Of a stretch of DNA of 64,000 nucleotides, positions 8,925-19,897 are shown in pieces (the first letter of the stretch is position 1; every line of letters starts with the position of its first letter). A model generated the notes under the pieces. It was not told where the DNA came from and made no database searches. It saw only the letters and a program-made list of their open reading frames with translations. The translations under genes and the position numbers were made by a program. This DNA is from Ziziphus jujuba (taxonomy: Eukaryota; Streptophyta; Magnoliopsida; Rosales; Rhamnaceae): the NCBI RefSeq assembly GCF_031755915.1, contig NC_083384.1:637501-701500 (forward strand), in the 5' to 3' direction.

Positions 8925-11900
8925 ATTCGTTCACGAAAATCCAAACGTGTAGTGATTTTTACTGATAACCTACAAACTACTGATACTAATACCAAAGATA
9001 CTAATAATCCTTATGAAATAGAGGAAGTGGCTTTGATACGTTATTCACAACAACCGGATTTTCATTGAGACATACTAAAAGGTTCTATGTGCGCTCAAAG
9101 ACACAAAACAATTATTTGGAAACTCTTTTAAGCAAATGTACATTCACCCCTTTTTTTGGATAGAATCGAGAAAGATGTTTTTTTTTTTTTTTTCCTTTTG
9201 ATATGTCTGAGCCAATGAAAATGTTTTTTAAAAAATGGATGTGGAAAAACATAGAATCAACAATTTCAAATTATACAGAAAAGAAGCCAAAAGGCACTGG
9301 GAAAAACAAAGAAAAAGACAAAATTGAAGAAAACAAAAGAGGAGAAAAAGCACATATAGAAATAGCAGAAGCATGGGATAATATTATATTTGCTCAAATA
9401 CTAAGAGGTCTTGTGTTAGTCACCTAATCAATTTTTGGAAAAAATATTCTATTACCCTTCTTGATAATCGTTAAAAATTTTATATGTATACTACTGTTTC
9501 AATTTCCCGAATGGTATGATGATTTAAAGGATTGGAATAGAGAAATGCATATTAAATGTACATATATTGGCATCCAATTATCAGAAATAGAATTTCCGAA
9601 AAAATGGCTAATAGATGGTATTTAGATAAAGATCCTATTTCCTTTTCGTTTGAAACCTTGGCATAAATCTAAGCTACAAAAAACTTATAATGATCCAATA
9701 AAAAAGAAAGGATAAAAAAAGATTTCTATTTTTTAATAGTTTGAGGAATGGAAACTAAACTGCCTTTTGTCTCTCCCAAAACCACCTTTCAATTTTTTAG
9801 CCTATTTTTAAAGAACTCAACAAAAAAATAAGACAATGGAAAAAGCAGCATTTTCTAGTTCTAATAATAAGACCAGTTTAGTAAAACCATTATATTTCGA
9901 AAAGAAATAGTAAAAGAACTCCAAAAAATAAACCCAACTCTATCATTTGGCGTGGGAGAACTATAAATATATCAATTAAGTGAAACTAAAAAAGAAAAAG
10001 ATTCAATAAGAAATAATAAGCTAATTCATGAATCGTTTAGTAAAATTCGACCTACATATTGCACAAATTATTCATTAACAAAAAAAAAATTACAAAATTT
10101 GACTGATAGAACAAATACACTCATAAATCAAATAGAAAAAATAAAAAAAGAGAACAAAAGGAATTTATAATGCAAAATATAAGTTCTAACAAAAACAAAA
10201 TGAGTTATGATGATAAAAGATTAGGATCGCCAAAAAATATTGGGCAGGTATTAAAAAGAAGAAATGCTCGACTAATCTGTAAATTACATTATTTTATATA
10301 TCATTTTTCATTGAAAAGATATACATTATAATACAAAATATAAGTTCTAACAAAAACAAAATGAGTTATGATGATAAAAGATTAAGATCACCAAAAAATA
10401 TTGGGCAAGTATTAAAAAGAAGAAATGCTCGACTAATCCATAGATCACATTATTTTATAAATTTTTTTCATTGAAAATATATACATAGATATCTTTTTAG
10501 GTACCATTGATATTTGGAATATTAATGCACAATTTTTTAAGGAATCAACAAAAAAAATTCTTAATAAATATATTTACGATGATAAAGATATTTCTAATTC
10601 TAATAGTGAAACAAATCAAAAAATACTTTATAGAAAAAACAAACGTCTAATTTACTTTATTTCGACTATAAAAAAGTCCCTTTCTACTATTAATAATAAA
10701 AGCACACAGACTTTTTTTTGACTTATCTTACATGTCACAAGCATATGTATTTTACAAATTATCACAACCCTCAGCCCTTAACTTATACTTATATAAGTTA
10801 AGATCTGTTTTTCAATATAATGGAACAACTTTTTTTCTTAAGAATGAAATAAAGAATTATTTTGGTGGAACATAGAAACTATTTCATTCCAAATTAAGAC
10901 ATAATTCTCTTTGAAATTTGGGAATGAATCAGTGGAAAAATTAGTTAAAAGGTCATGATCAATATGATTTATCTCCGATTAAATGGTCTAGCTTAGTACC
11001 ACAAAAGTGGCAAAATAGAGTCAATCAACACTCTGTAGCTCAAATTAACCATTTAAAGAAATACGATTCATGTGAAAATGAGAAAAAAAAAACCGATTAA
11101 TTCACTACAAAAAAAAAACTTTTGAAGCCGCCTCATTACAAAAGGAAATAGAGAATTTTAAAAAACACTATAGATATGATCTTTTAGCATATAAATTTAT
11201 ATCATCTAAATCCATTAATTATGAAGATCAGAAGAACTCTTCTAATTATGGATTACCATTACAAGTAAATAATAACCAATAAATTTTTTATAATTATAGT
11301 ACACATAAATGAAAATATTTTAATGTGCTAGGAGATATCCCTATCAATAATTATCTAGTCAAAGATGATATTATAGATATGGAGAAAAATCTGGATAGAA
11401 AATATCTTAATTGGATAATTCTCAATTTTTGTCTAAGAAAGAAAGTCGATATTGAGGCCTAGATCAATATTGATATTGACACCACTAGTAATAAATACAG
11501 TAAGACTCGAGAGGAATAATTATCAAGTACTTGATAAAACCGATACACAAGGTCTTTTTTATCTCATGATTCCTCAAAATCAAGAAATCAACCTATCCAA
11601 TACAAAAAAAAAACCTTTTTGATTGGATAGGAATGAATGAAGAAATACGAAGTTGTCTCGTATCAAATCTGGATCGTTGGTTTTTCCTAGAATTTTTGAT
11701 ACTTTATAACAGGTATAAGATTAAACCATGGGCCATTCCTTTTAATTTGCATATAAATGGAAATGCTAGTGAAAATAAAAGCATCACCGGAAAGAAAAAA
11801 AGAAATATATCAATATTTTCGAATAAAAAAAAATCTCTTGAATCAGAAAACCAAAATAAAGGAAAAAAAGAATCCATAAGCCAAGTAGATTTTGAATCAT

Positions 11901-12719
11901 CTCTCTCAAAGCAAGACGAAGATATTGAAGAAGATTTTGTGGGATCAGACATGAAAAAAGATAGAAATAAGAAACAATCCAGAAGCGGGGTTTGGTTTCT
12001 TCCTAAAAAGGTATTTGCATTTTCAATTGAGATGGGATAGTGTTTTAAATAAAAAAGTGATCGATAACATCAAAGTATATTGCCTCCTGCTTAGACTGAT
12101 AAATCCAAGAGAAATTTTTATATCCTCTATTCAAAGGGGCGAATTCAGCCTAGATATTCTACCGATTCATAAAGATTTAACTTTTATAAAATTGATGAAA
12201 AAGGGAATATTGATTATCAACCCAATCCGTCTGTCTATAAAAAATGAAGGACAATTTATTATATATTAAGTCGTAGGTATTTCATTGGTTCATAACAGTA
12301 AGCATGAAATAAATCAAAAGTCCTTAACAAAAAGCAATGTTGATAAAAAGAATTCTGCTGAATTCATTGAAAAATATCAAAAAAATGACAAAAAATAAAG
12401 ACAACAATCATTATGATTTGTTTGTCCCTGAGAACATTTTATCCCCTAGATTTCATAGAGAATTAAGAATTCTAATTTGTTTTAATTCTAGGAATGGGAA
12501 TGGTATGCCTTGAAATGCAACATGTTGCAATGTAAGAAGGCAAATAGTCAAGTTTTGGATAAAAGCGAAAGAGATACAATTAAATTAAAATTCTTTCTGT
12601 GGCCTAATTATCAATTCAAAGATTTAGCTTGTATGAATCGATATTGGTTTGATACCCATAAGGGCAGTCGTTTCAGTTTGGTAAGGATAAATATGTATCC
12701 TCGATTAAAAATTTGTTAG
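8925..12719 (+). pseudogene. ycf1: ycf1 copy 1, main segment to the 3' end (NUPT)
   Basis: It resumes ycf1 exactly where G1 entered. Recognisable pieces are [66 protein letters not shown] and the C-terminus [16 protein letters not shown] with a TAG at 12717-12719. There are numerous frameshifts and stops. Two stops, TAA 11280-11282 and TGA 11310-11312 in the same frame, are also present in copy 2. A 161-bp tandem duplication (10165-10486) is private to copy 1. Confidence 0.93.
10165..10486. repeat. 161-bp tandem duplication within ycf1 copy 1
   Basis: Units 10165-10325 and 10326-10486 both contain CAAAATATAAGTTCTAAC, TATTGGGCA and AGAAGAAATGCTCGACTAATC, with a few differences. Copy 2 (about 25195-25360) has a single unit, so the event followed the separation of the two plastid copies. 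Confidence 0.88.
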
Positions 12720-12996
12720 GTAATGGTAGATTTGTTTTTCCTATATTTCCTATAGTATGATCTATGAAAACAAAGAAATGCACACATGCATTGGCTTACA
12801 TTTCATTCCAATACGTGATTCATTGACATATCAATTAGATCTATAAATGATCACCAAAATCTTATTTTTTTTCATTTTAGGTCTAAATTTTTATCTTTTG
12901 TGTATACTAAGTTAAAATGAATGGCATTGTTATTATTGATCAATAAAACCACTAACACTAAAAAAAGTATAGGAATAGGGGGACATATTTCATTTT
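12720..12996. other. ycf1-rps15 plastid spacer, copy 1
   Basis: AT-rich intergenic sequence between the ycf1 stop and the rps15 ATG. It aligns with 27619-27991 of copy 2 but is shorter, lacking about 80 bp around GTGCCGAAAAGATG. No gene is visible. Confidence 0.7.
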
Positions 12997-13218
12997 ATGG
13001 TAAAAAATTCATTCATCTCGGTTATTTCGCAAGAAGAAAAAGAAGAAAAAGTAGGATCTGTTGAATTTCAAATACGCAGCCTCACCAATAGGATACTAAA
13101 ACTTATTTCACATTTGGAATTGCACAGAAAAGACTATTTATCTCAAAGAGGCCTACGTCAAATTTTGGGAAAGAATAATTAATCAATTGGATATTCGGGA
13201 ATCAAAAACTCGCTAATT
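12997..13218 (+). pseudogene. rps15: rps15 copy 1, internally deleted
   Basis: This is plastid ribosomal protein S15 of the small subunit. ATG 12997 opens [18 protein letters not shown], then [22 protein letters not shown]. After that, two deletions relative to copy 2 (about 63 and 17 bp) remove the [12 protein letters not shown] region, and the frame stops at 13180-13182. The original 3' end (ATTCGGGAATCAAAAAC...) is still visible to about 13218. An extra EKE insertion near residue 15 is also private to this copy. Confidence 0.9.
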
Positions 13219-13310
13219 TGAAAAAGTAGTTTATTTTGAATTATTTAATTTGTTATATCTTGAATTTGAATTTTAATGAACTTATTTTAGTTTTTTTTAA
13301 AGAAAAACCT

Positions 13311-13886
13311 ATGAATATACTAGCTACAAGAAATGACCTCATGGTAGCAAATATGGGTCCCCACCACCCATCAATGCATGGTGTTCTTCGACTCATTGTT
13401 ACTCTAGATGGTGAAGATGTTATTGACTGTGAACCAATATTGGGCTATTTACACTGAGGGATGGAAAAAATTGTGGAAAAATAATAATTATAGAATATCT
13501 GCCTCATGTAATGCGTTGGGAGTATTTAGCTACTATGTTCATAGAAGCAATAATCATAAATGGCCCGGAGCAGTTAGGAAATATTCAAGTGCCTAAAAGA
13601 GCCAGCTATATCAGAGTAATTATGTTGGAGTTGAGTCGTATAGCTTCTCAACTACTATGGCTCAGCCCTTTTATGTCAGATATTGGTGCACAGATGCCTT
13701 TCTTCTATATTTTTTGAGAAAGAGAATTAATATATGATCTATTCGAAGCTGCCACTGGTATCAAAATGACGCATAATTATTTTTGTATGGGAGGAGTAGC
13801 TGCTAATCTATCTCATGGCTGGATAGATGAATGTTTGGATTTTTGCGATTATTTTTTAACAGGAATCGCTAAATGTAAAAAACTTA
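13311..13886 (+). pseudogene. ndhH: ndhH copy 1, 5' half only
   Basis: This was the 49-kDa-type subunit of the plastid NADH dehydrogenase-like complex. ATG 13311 opens [27 protein letters not shown] has become TGA after ILGYLH (13457-13459), further frameshifts follow, and FYIF is followed by another CGA-to-TGA (shared with copy 2). The gene breaks after [11 protein letters not shown] and is fused to the start of ndhA. The second half of ndhH and the ndhH-ndhA junction are deleted. Confidence 0.92.
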
Positions 13887-14115
13887 TTGATACAATAGAA
13901 GTACAAGATATCAATTCTTTTTCTAGATTGGAGTTTTTAAAAGAGATTTACGGAATTATATGGGCCTTTATTCCTATTTTTACTCTTGTATTGGGAATTA
14001 CGATAGGCGTACTGGTAATTGTATGGTTAGAAAGAGAAATATCCGCAGGATTGCAGTAACGTATTGGACCTGAATACGCCGGCCCTTTAGGAGTTCTTCA
14101 AACTCTAACAGATGG
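13887..14115 (+). pseudogene. ndhA: ndhA copy 1, first part of exon 1
   Basis: This was a membrane subunit of the plastid NDH complex. The sequence from [19 protein letters not shown] to [12 protein letters not shown] is clear. The next codon, CAA in plastids, is TAA (14057-14059), and RIGPEYAGPLGVLQ follows. It joins the deleted ndhH on its left, with a short ATTGAT-like homology at the seam, and stops abruptly after LTDG where gypsy GA sequence begins. Confidence 0.9.
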
Positions 14116-14704
14116 GCTATATTGGAGTGATTGCAGCGGATGAATGCTTGATTTTACAACATAGGTCAAAGGATGGACAAGATAGAAATATCACAAGGAG
14201 AGGCAAGTATAAGGTTAGATACTCATGTAGGTCGAGGAGGTTGAGGGCGACCAAGAGAGGAATTTGCGGGAAGTAACTTTGGAGATGACTTGGATGAGGG
14301 GTTTGATGAAATTTTTGAACCTAAAGAAAGGCCAATCCGTGGGAGACCAGTAAGGAATGAAGATGATGATCTAGGGAATATCAAGGTAAACATTCCACCT
14401 TTCATGGGAAAAAGTGATCCAGGGCATATTTGGAATGGGAGGAGAGAATGGAGATGATTTTTTATTGTCATAATTATTCGAAGGCCAGGAAGGTGAAGTT
14501 GGTAGCAATGGAGTTTGGTCATTATGCACTCCAATGGTGGACCAATGAGCAAAATACTCGAAGACGAGTTGGTGATGACTTGATCACTACATGGCGACAA
14601 ATGAAAAGAGCCATGAGAAAGCGGTTCATACCATCACACTATCATAGGTTGCTGCATCAAAGGTTTCAATCTTTATCTCAAGGAAGTAGGTTCATGGAGG
14701 ATTA
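14116..14704 (+). pseudogene. GA gag, left part
   Basis: It reads QRMNA, GQRMDKIEISQG, GRPREEFAG, DDDLGNIKVNIPPFMGKSDP, then after a frameshift EKMEMIF-like sequence, HYALQWWTNEQNTRRRVGDD and MRKRFIPSHYHRLLHQRFQS. In-frame stops and a deletion near 14420 break it. It is cut by G2 after FMEDY; the same gag continues at 21048 with YYIEMLMMRLNMSEDREAT. Confidence 0.88.
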
Positions 14705-15849
14705 TGATACGAACCTAGGACGACCTGCTCCTAAACCCGTATTATATTAGCCCGGATCTTCATTAAGTTCAGGTTCTAATGGAATTGACCTCAACCCCTA
14801 ACCAACTTGTGGTTAGAAACCTTGGTATAATGTAGACGCCACAATAGGGGATGGAAAACCTATTGATAAGTCAAGCTAAAACAACCAATTCTCTAATGGT
14901 GTTTTAGGTGTTCTCAAAGAACAAAGAGATAATTAATCTCACAAGTATTTTCTTTATCAAATTAAAGTTGTATTATTATTGAAAAATAAGCCTTTAAATA
15001 GGCTTGAAAGAAACAAAACAAACCCTAAAAAATTAATTCAAAACCGGACTCCTATAGGAATTAGGAAACCTGACCGAATTCTAATATGTCCTAAACTAAG
15101 TTTCCTAAACTAAAATTGATTAATTAATTCCTTTATTTTGAATTAGGAATTAATTAATTTACAATGAAAATAATAAAATAATAACTTTCCTAAACTTATT
15201 TGTCCAGAAAATAAATAAATAAAAACTAAAAAGTAATGGTAGTTTCCTAAAACAAAAAGTAGAATAAAATTAGGAAACTATAATACTAGCTTTTTGACTA
15301 ATTTGACTTTGACCAATCTTTGACCTCTTTGAGCTTCAAATCAGCTTCTAGATGCTTTTTAGGATGCCAAATAAGCTGAATATGAAGTCCCACACGTTGC
15401 CCATGCTTGGAAAAATAAGAAAAGGCTAATACAGTAAAATACAGTAAAGCCAGCAAGCAATACAGCAAATTCGGCCAAATTCTTGATGCTGTCCGTACAA
15501 GCCCTTTTTGATTGCATTTGAGGCTGATTTAACTTGATTCCATGACCTCTTAGGCATATGTATTGAACCCATAAAGCATTGGAACCATTTCATACTTTCC
15601 GGACTCTAAAAATGTACCAAAACCGTCACCCGAGTTCGTATCAGCTTCTACCACTTGGATGCTTCGAATAGGCTTTGTATCTTCAAGTATGGACAAGCTC
15701 TGCTGAGATTGATTACCCTCTATATAAATACTCCTAGGTTGCCCTTAAATCTCTTAATTTGAGCTCTTGTGATTGGCCTAGTCTTCATCTGTGTCGAGTC
15801 AGCACCCCAGCGGGTTATCGGTGGAGCGAGCTCGGGCGGAATCACATCA
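14705..15849 (-). repeat. G2 3' LTR
   Basis: It is 1145 bp, TGATACGAACC to AATCACATCA on the plus strand, followed by the complemented polypurine tract TTCCCCTCCTCTTG. The last 43 codons of the G2 frame (stop at 15720) are encoded inside it. Confidence 0.93.
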
Positions 15850-18737
15850 TTCCCCTCCTCTTGAAAAGGATTTGTCCTCAAATCAAGATCATCACCTGCA
15901 GCAAAAGGAGTTAAATCAGCAACATTAAATGCAGCACTCATGTTATACTCACCCGGTAAATCAAGCTTGTAGGCATTCTTGTTATTAGGCTCGAAAACTT
16001 GAAAAAGTCCATCCATAGGCAGCATGAGCTTTGACTTTCTTTGTTTAGGAAACCTTTCCTTTCGTAAGTGCAACCAAGCCAATTCTCCTGGGTCAAACAC
16101 TATTACAACAAAATCTAAAAATACATGCTCACTATGGTAAAAATTACACTTTTTAAAATTAGCAAACAATATTTCCCAAATTTTCAAATTGCCACTAAGT
16201 AAAGCTCTCAACAATGCAGATAAAGTTCTATGCAATAAACACATCTTTAAATAAGTAGCTTTAAAATTCATGGTCAGCAATGATTTCTTATTCATAATTA
16301 CTTTATTAACATCACCAAAGCTAAGATAAAAATTTATATTGTTCCTTTCATGTCTTCCTTTTCCTTTCTCACTCAATGCCATCTCACCTTCCTCACTCTC
16401 GGCTTTTGCACCAAATTTTTCACTCTTGGTTTTATTAAAATCTTTCCACACAACCTGAGTATTAGAAGACTTACCTTGGATAGCAAGCTCACCTTTTCCC
16501 TCTTGATTGGATGGTAGTCCACTTGGAATTTCATTTGGGAAGACATCTCCATATTCCTTCAAAAGAGAAATCATTGAACTTGGCAATTCAAGTTCTTCAA
16601 AGTTAGTTTGATCATTAAAATAATTTTCTTTATAAATCATGACCAGTAAAGGTTTCTTACACTCAATAACCTTATTAATATCCCCTAAACTCAAATAAAA
16701 GTTGCTACTTGACCTTTCTTTTCTTTCTTTTTCTTTTTCCCCCTTGGATTGGCGCAAACCTTTGGATTTTCCTTCCTTCTCCAAGCTCTCGGGTTTGCCA
16801 CTCTCTTTCCCCTCTATTTTGATTTTTCCTTGATCTTTCCACTCAATATGAGTCTTAGAAACCTTACCTTGATCAACAACCTCATTCTTACCTTCTTGAA
16901 AGGATGGCGAAGCCGTTGGTGCCATACTTGCTTTTTCCTTAAGCTTTTCGGCTTCTCTCCTTTGTTGCATTTGTAATTGGTCTTTGTAAACCTCTTTAGG
17001 AGATAATGGTTCCAGCTTCACCTTCTTCCCTTTAAACCTGAAAACAATACTATTTTCTCGACCAAAATGAGTAGCATCTTTATCAAATTGCCATGGCCTA
17101 TCTAATAGTATATGTCCAGCAATCATGGGTACAATATCACATAAAACTACATCCGCATATCTACCTATATTAAATTTTACTTTGGCTTGTTTATTCACTT
17201 TTATTTCACCACCATCATTAAGCCATTGTAATCTATAAGGTTCTAGATGTTTAATAGTTATTAAGCCTAATTTATCAACTACAAGATTACTAATTACATT
17301 TGTACAACTTCTACTATCAATAATCATACTACAAATCTTACCTTGAATTTCACATCGGGTGTGGAAGATGTTCTCTCTTTGAATTTCATCCTCATCTTTG
17401 TATGCAGCAAGCACTCTCCTAGAAAGCAAGTTTAATTCAGCATTGGATGCTTGCAAGGTTTCGGGTTCATCCTCCAAGTCCTCCTCCTCTTGCTTGGCTT
17501 CATCCTCACTTTCTTTACTTTTCGATTCTAACTCGTCATTGCCCTTTAACACCATGATTCTTCTATTCGGGCATTGGCTATCAATGTGTCCTCCTCCCTG
17601 GCACTTAAAACACACAACATCATGAGTTCTAGAAGGTTTAGGATCTAATTTTACCTCATTCTTTGGTGCTTGGACAGATTTGATTCTAGTCTCCTTCCTT
17701 GGCCAGTTTGAACCTTCTTCTTTGACTTTCGGCTTTAGCTTGCTTTCATAGATGGGATTGTTCCTCCAGCCACTTGAATTGGACCTTCCACTGTTGGAAA
17801 CACCTCCAAACCATGATCTTACACCCCTCCTCTTGAATTGATGCTCTAATTTAATAGCCACATGCAACATCTCCTCCAATTCCACATATTGTTGCAATTC
17901 TAGTTGATTGGCTATTTCACAATTCAAACCACCAAGAAACCTTGCCATGGTTGCTTCCCTATCTTCATTCAAGTTCAATCTCATCATAAGCATCTCCATC
18001 TCCTTGTAATAATCCTCCACGGATCCATGTCCTTTAGATAAAGATTGAAGTCTTTGATGCAGCAACCTACGATAGTGTGATGGTACGAATCGCTTCCGCA
18101 TGGCTCCTTTCATTTGTCGCCATGTAGTAATCAAGTCATCACCAACTCTCCTTCGAGTGTTTTGCTCATTGGTCCACCATTGGAGTGCATAATGTCCAAA
18201 CTCTATTGCTGCCAATTTCACCTTCTTAGCCTCTGAATAATTATGGCGGTCAAATATCATCTCCATCTTTTCTTCCCACTCCAAATATGCTTCGGGGTCA
18301 CTTTTTCCCGTGAATGGTGGGATGCTGATCTTGATATTGCTAAGATTGTCATCTGTTTCTTCCCTCCTATATCTTCCACGGCCAGCTCTATCTTGGACAG
18401 CAAAAGTTTCGTCCATACCTTCCTTAAAGTCTCCACCGAATGGCTCCTCATCAAATTCCTCTCTCGATCTTTCGCGACCTCCTCGTCCTCGGCCTCGTCC
18501 TCCATGGAATTCTTGCCTATTTCTTGTGTTCGGAATTCCTTGGGAAACTTCTAGCCTTCCCATCCTTTGATTCACATGCTCAACTTGAGCACTAACCCGC
18601 TGTATTGACTCCAAAAAAGCTCTCATGTCCACTTGGTCTCCGCTCCCGGTAGCTCGGACATTGCCATGGAATGCTACGGACTCTTCCTGATTGATCCTCA
18701 AGGGTGGATCTCCTCTTCTTATTCTAGAATCTGCCAT
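15720..18737 (-). CDS. G2 Gag-protease-linker-integrase C-terminus fusion (about 1005 aa)
   Basis: It is a single open frame from ATG 18737 (MADSRIRRGDPPLR) to a stop inside the 3' LTR. Order: Gag core (YLEWEEKMEMIFDRHNY, HYALQWWTNEQ), CCHC knuckle (CFKCQGGGHIDSQC), acidic region, protease-like domain, linker 1 ([14 protein letters not shown]), pol start ([15 protein letters not shown]), linker 2 ([15 protein letters not shown] to [13 protein letters not shown]), RT thumb stub ([20 protein letters not shown]), integrase C-terminus ([27 protein letters not shown]) and LTR tail ([17 protein letters not shown]). The protease active-site DSG is DSR, so cleavage is doubtful. With no RT or integrase it can only be structural. 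An intact frame of this length suggests recent activity or constraint. Confidence 0.87.
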   Translation of the reverse strand: MADSRIRRGDPPLRINQEESVAFHGNVRATGSGDQVDMRAFLESIQRVSAQVEHVNQRMGRLEVSQGIPNTRNRQEFHGGRGRGRGGRERSREEFDEEPFGGDFKEGMDETFAVQDRAGRGRYRREETDDNLSNIKISIPPFTGKSDPEAYLEWEEKMEMIFDRHNYSEAKKVKLAAIEFGHYALQWWTNEQNTRRRVGDDLITTWRQMKGAMRKRFVPSHYRRLLHQRLQSLSKGHGSVEDYYKEMEMLMMRLNLNEDREATMARFLGGLNCEIANQLELQQYVELEEMLHVAIKLEHQFKRRGVRSWFGGVSNSGRSNSSGWRNNPIYESKLKPKVKEEGSNWPRKETRIKSVQAPKNEVKLDPKPSRTHDVVCFKCQGGGHIDSQCPNRRIMVLKGNDELESKSKESEDEAKQEEEDLEDEPETLQASNAELNLLSRRVLAAYKDEDEIQRENIFHTRCEIQGKICSMIIDSRSCTNVISNLVVDKLGLITIKHLEPYRLQWLNDGGEIKVNKQAKVKFNIGRYADVVLCDIVPMIAGHILLDRPWQFDKDATHFGRENSIVFRFKGKKVKLEPLSPKEVYKDQLQMQQRREAEKLKEKASMAPTASPSFQEGKNEVVDQGKVSKTHIEWKDQGKIKIEGKESGKPESLEKEGKSKGLRQSKGEKEKERKERSSSNFYLSLGDINKVIECKKPLLVMIYKENYFNDQTNFEELELPSSMISLLKEYGDVFPNEIPSGLPSNQEGKGELAIQGKSSNTQVVWKDFNKTKSEKFGAKAESEEGEMALSEKGKGRHERNNINFYLSFGDVNKVIMNKKSLLTMNFKATYLKMCLLHRTLSALLRALLSGNLKIWEILFANFKKCNFYHSEHVFLDFVVIVFDPGELAWLHLRKERFPKQRKSKLMLPMDGLFQVFEPNNKNAYKLDLPGEYNMSAAFNVADLTPFAAGDDLDLRTNPFQEEGNDVIPPELAPPITRWGADSTQMKTRPITRAQIKRFKGNLGVFI

Positions 18738-19883
18738 GTTAGTAAAATACTGCAAAAATAAAATAAATCCTCACAATATCCACTCCCTCACGTGTTTCAC
18801 TCAAACAAGGTCTCGACACTCGTGTTTGCACACTAGTTTCGGCTTTTACCCTCTTTTAAGCTCACACACTCTTGCCTTTTTCCACTCAATGAATTATCTC
18901 AAAGTTCTAATTAAAACACCCACAAAACAGCAATTAGATCACTAGTATGTTTTAATTAAACTTATCAACAAAACATTAGCAAAAGGTAGGCAATACCGAA
19001 AGAATCCAACAAATCCTAATTTTTCGGCTTTCTAGACAAGAAAACATAAAATAATGGGAAAACGTTGGAATATTTGAAAACTGCACCTGATGGTAGTAGA
19101 TTATGAGTTCAAGAATAAAATTCTAGAAAAAGAAATTCAAATACAAACAAGAATCAAAGAGAACAAAAATATAGAAAAGTGTTGGTTGTTGTTCTTGTAA
19201 TTCAGGTTTTGTATCAATTCCTTTAACTAATTTTAATCCAAATAATTTAAGCACCCAAAATCCAAATATCCAGCAGCAAAAATAATTCTCCAGCAACTCA
19301 AATATTGAATAAATAATAAAAAACCAGCAGCTGCAACAAATTTCCAGCAAACAATTCAAACTCCAACAAACCGAAATATTTTTTTTTTCTTCTTTTTTTT
19401 TTGTTTTTTTTTTTATTCGGCTTTACCTTCTTTTTTTTTTTTTTCACTCACAGAACATAAACAACTGCAGTAGCAAGAATAATTACCAAAATTGCAATTC
19501 CAACTCCAAAACAAACACCAAACCCGTGACCTCCAAATAAACAAAATGTGCAGTTTTTTTTTTTTTTTTTAATGTTGCCGCAAACTTCTTTTTTTTTTTT
19601 TTTTTTGAATATATGAATGCAAATATTTAAGACTAAAACAGCAAAGAAAAATCAACAAAAACCAAATTAAGAAGAACAATGATAAAAGACAACCAACAAA
19701 CTAGGAAACAAAAATACGATAAAACTAGGAAATCCTAATTCAACTAGGAATGATTTTTTTTTTTTTTTTTTTAAGATGCTGAACGTGTTTAGGATGGATG
19801 CAACCTTAACCTAATGCTAAAATTGCAGAATAACACAAAAAAAATAAAGCAAATAAAGATAGATCAAACCTGAACAAAATTTA
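18738..19883 (-). other. G2 leader with A-tracts
   Basis: Untranslated region between primer site and gag ATG, equivalent to 3727-4896 of G1, with T-runs on the plus strand at about 19380-19411, 19430-19443, 19555-19570, 19590-19606 and 19755-19772. Short open frames (for example 19123-19359) are not conserved as proteins. Confidence 0.7.
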
Positions 19884-19895
19884 GCTCTGATACCA
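19884..19895 (-). other. G2 primer binding site
   Basis: Minus-strand TGGTATCAGAGC (plus strand GCTCTGATACCA) lies two bases from the 5' LTR. It is of initiator-Met tRNA type. Confidence 0.9.
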
Positions 19896-19897
19896 AA

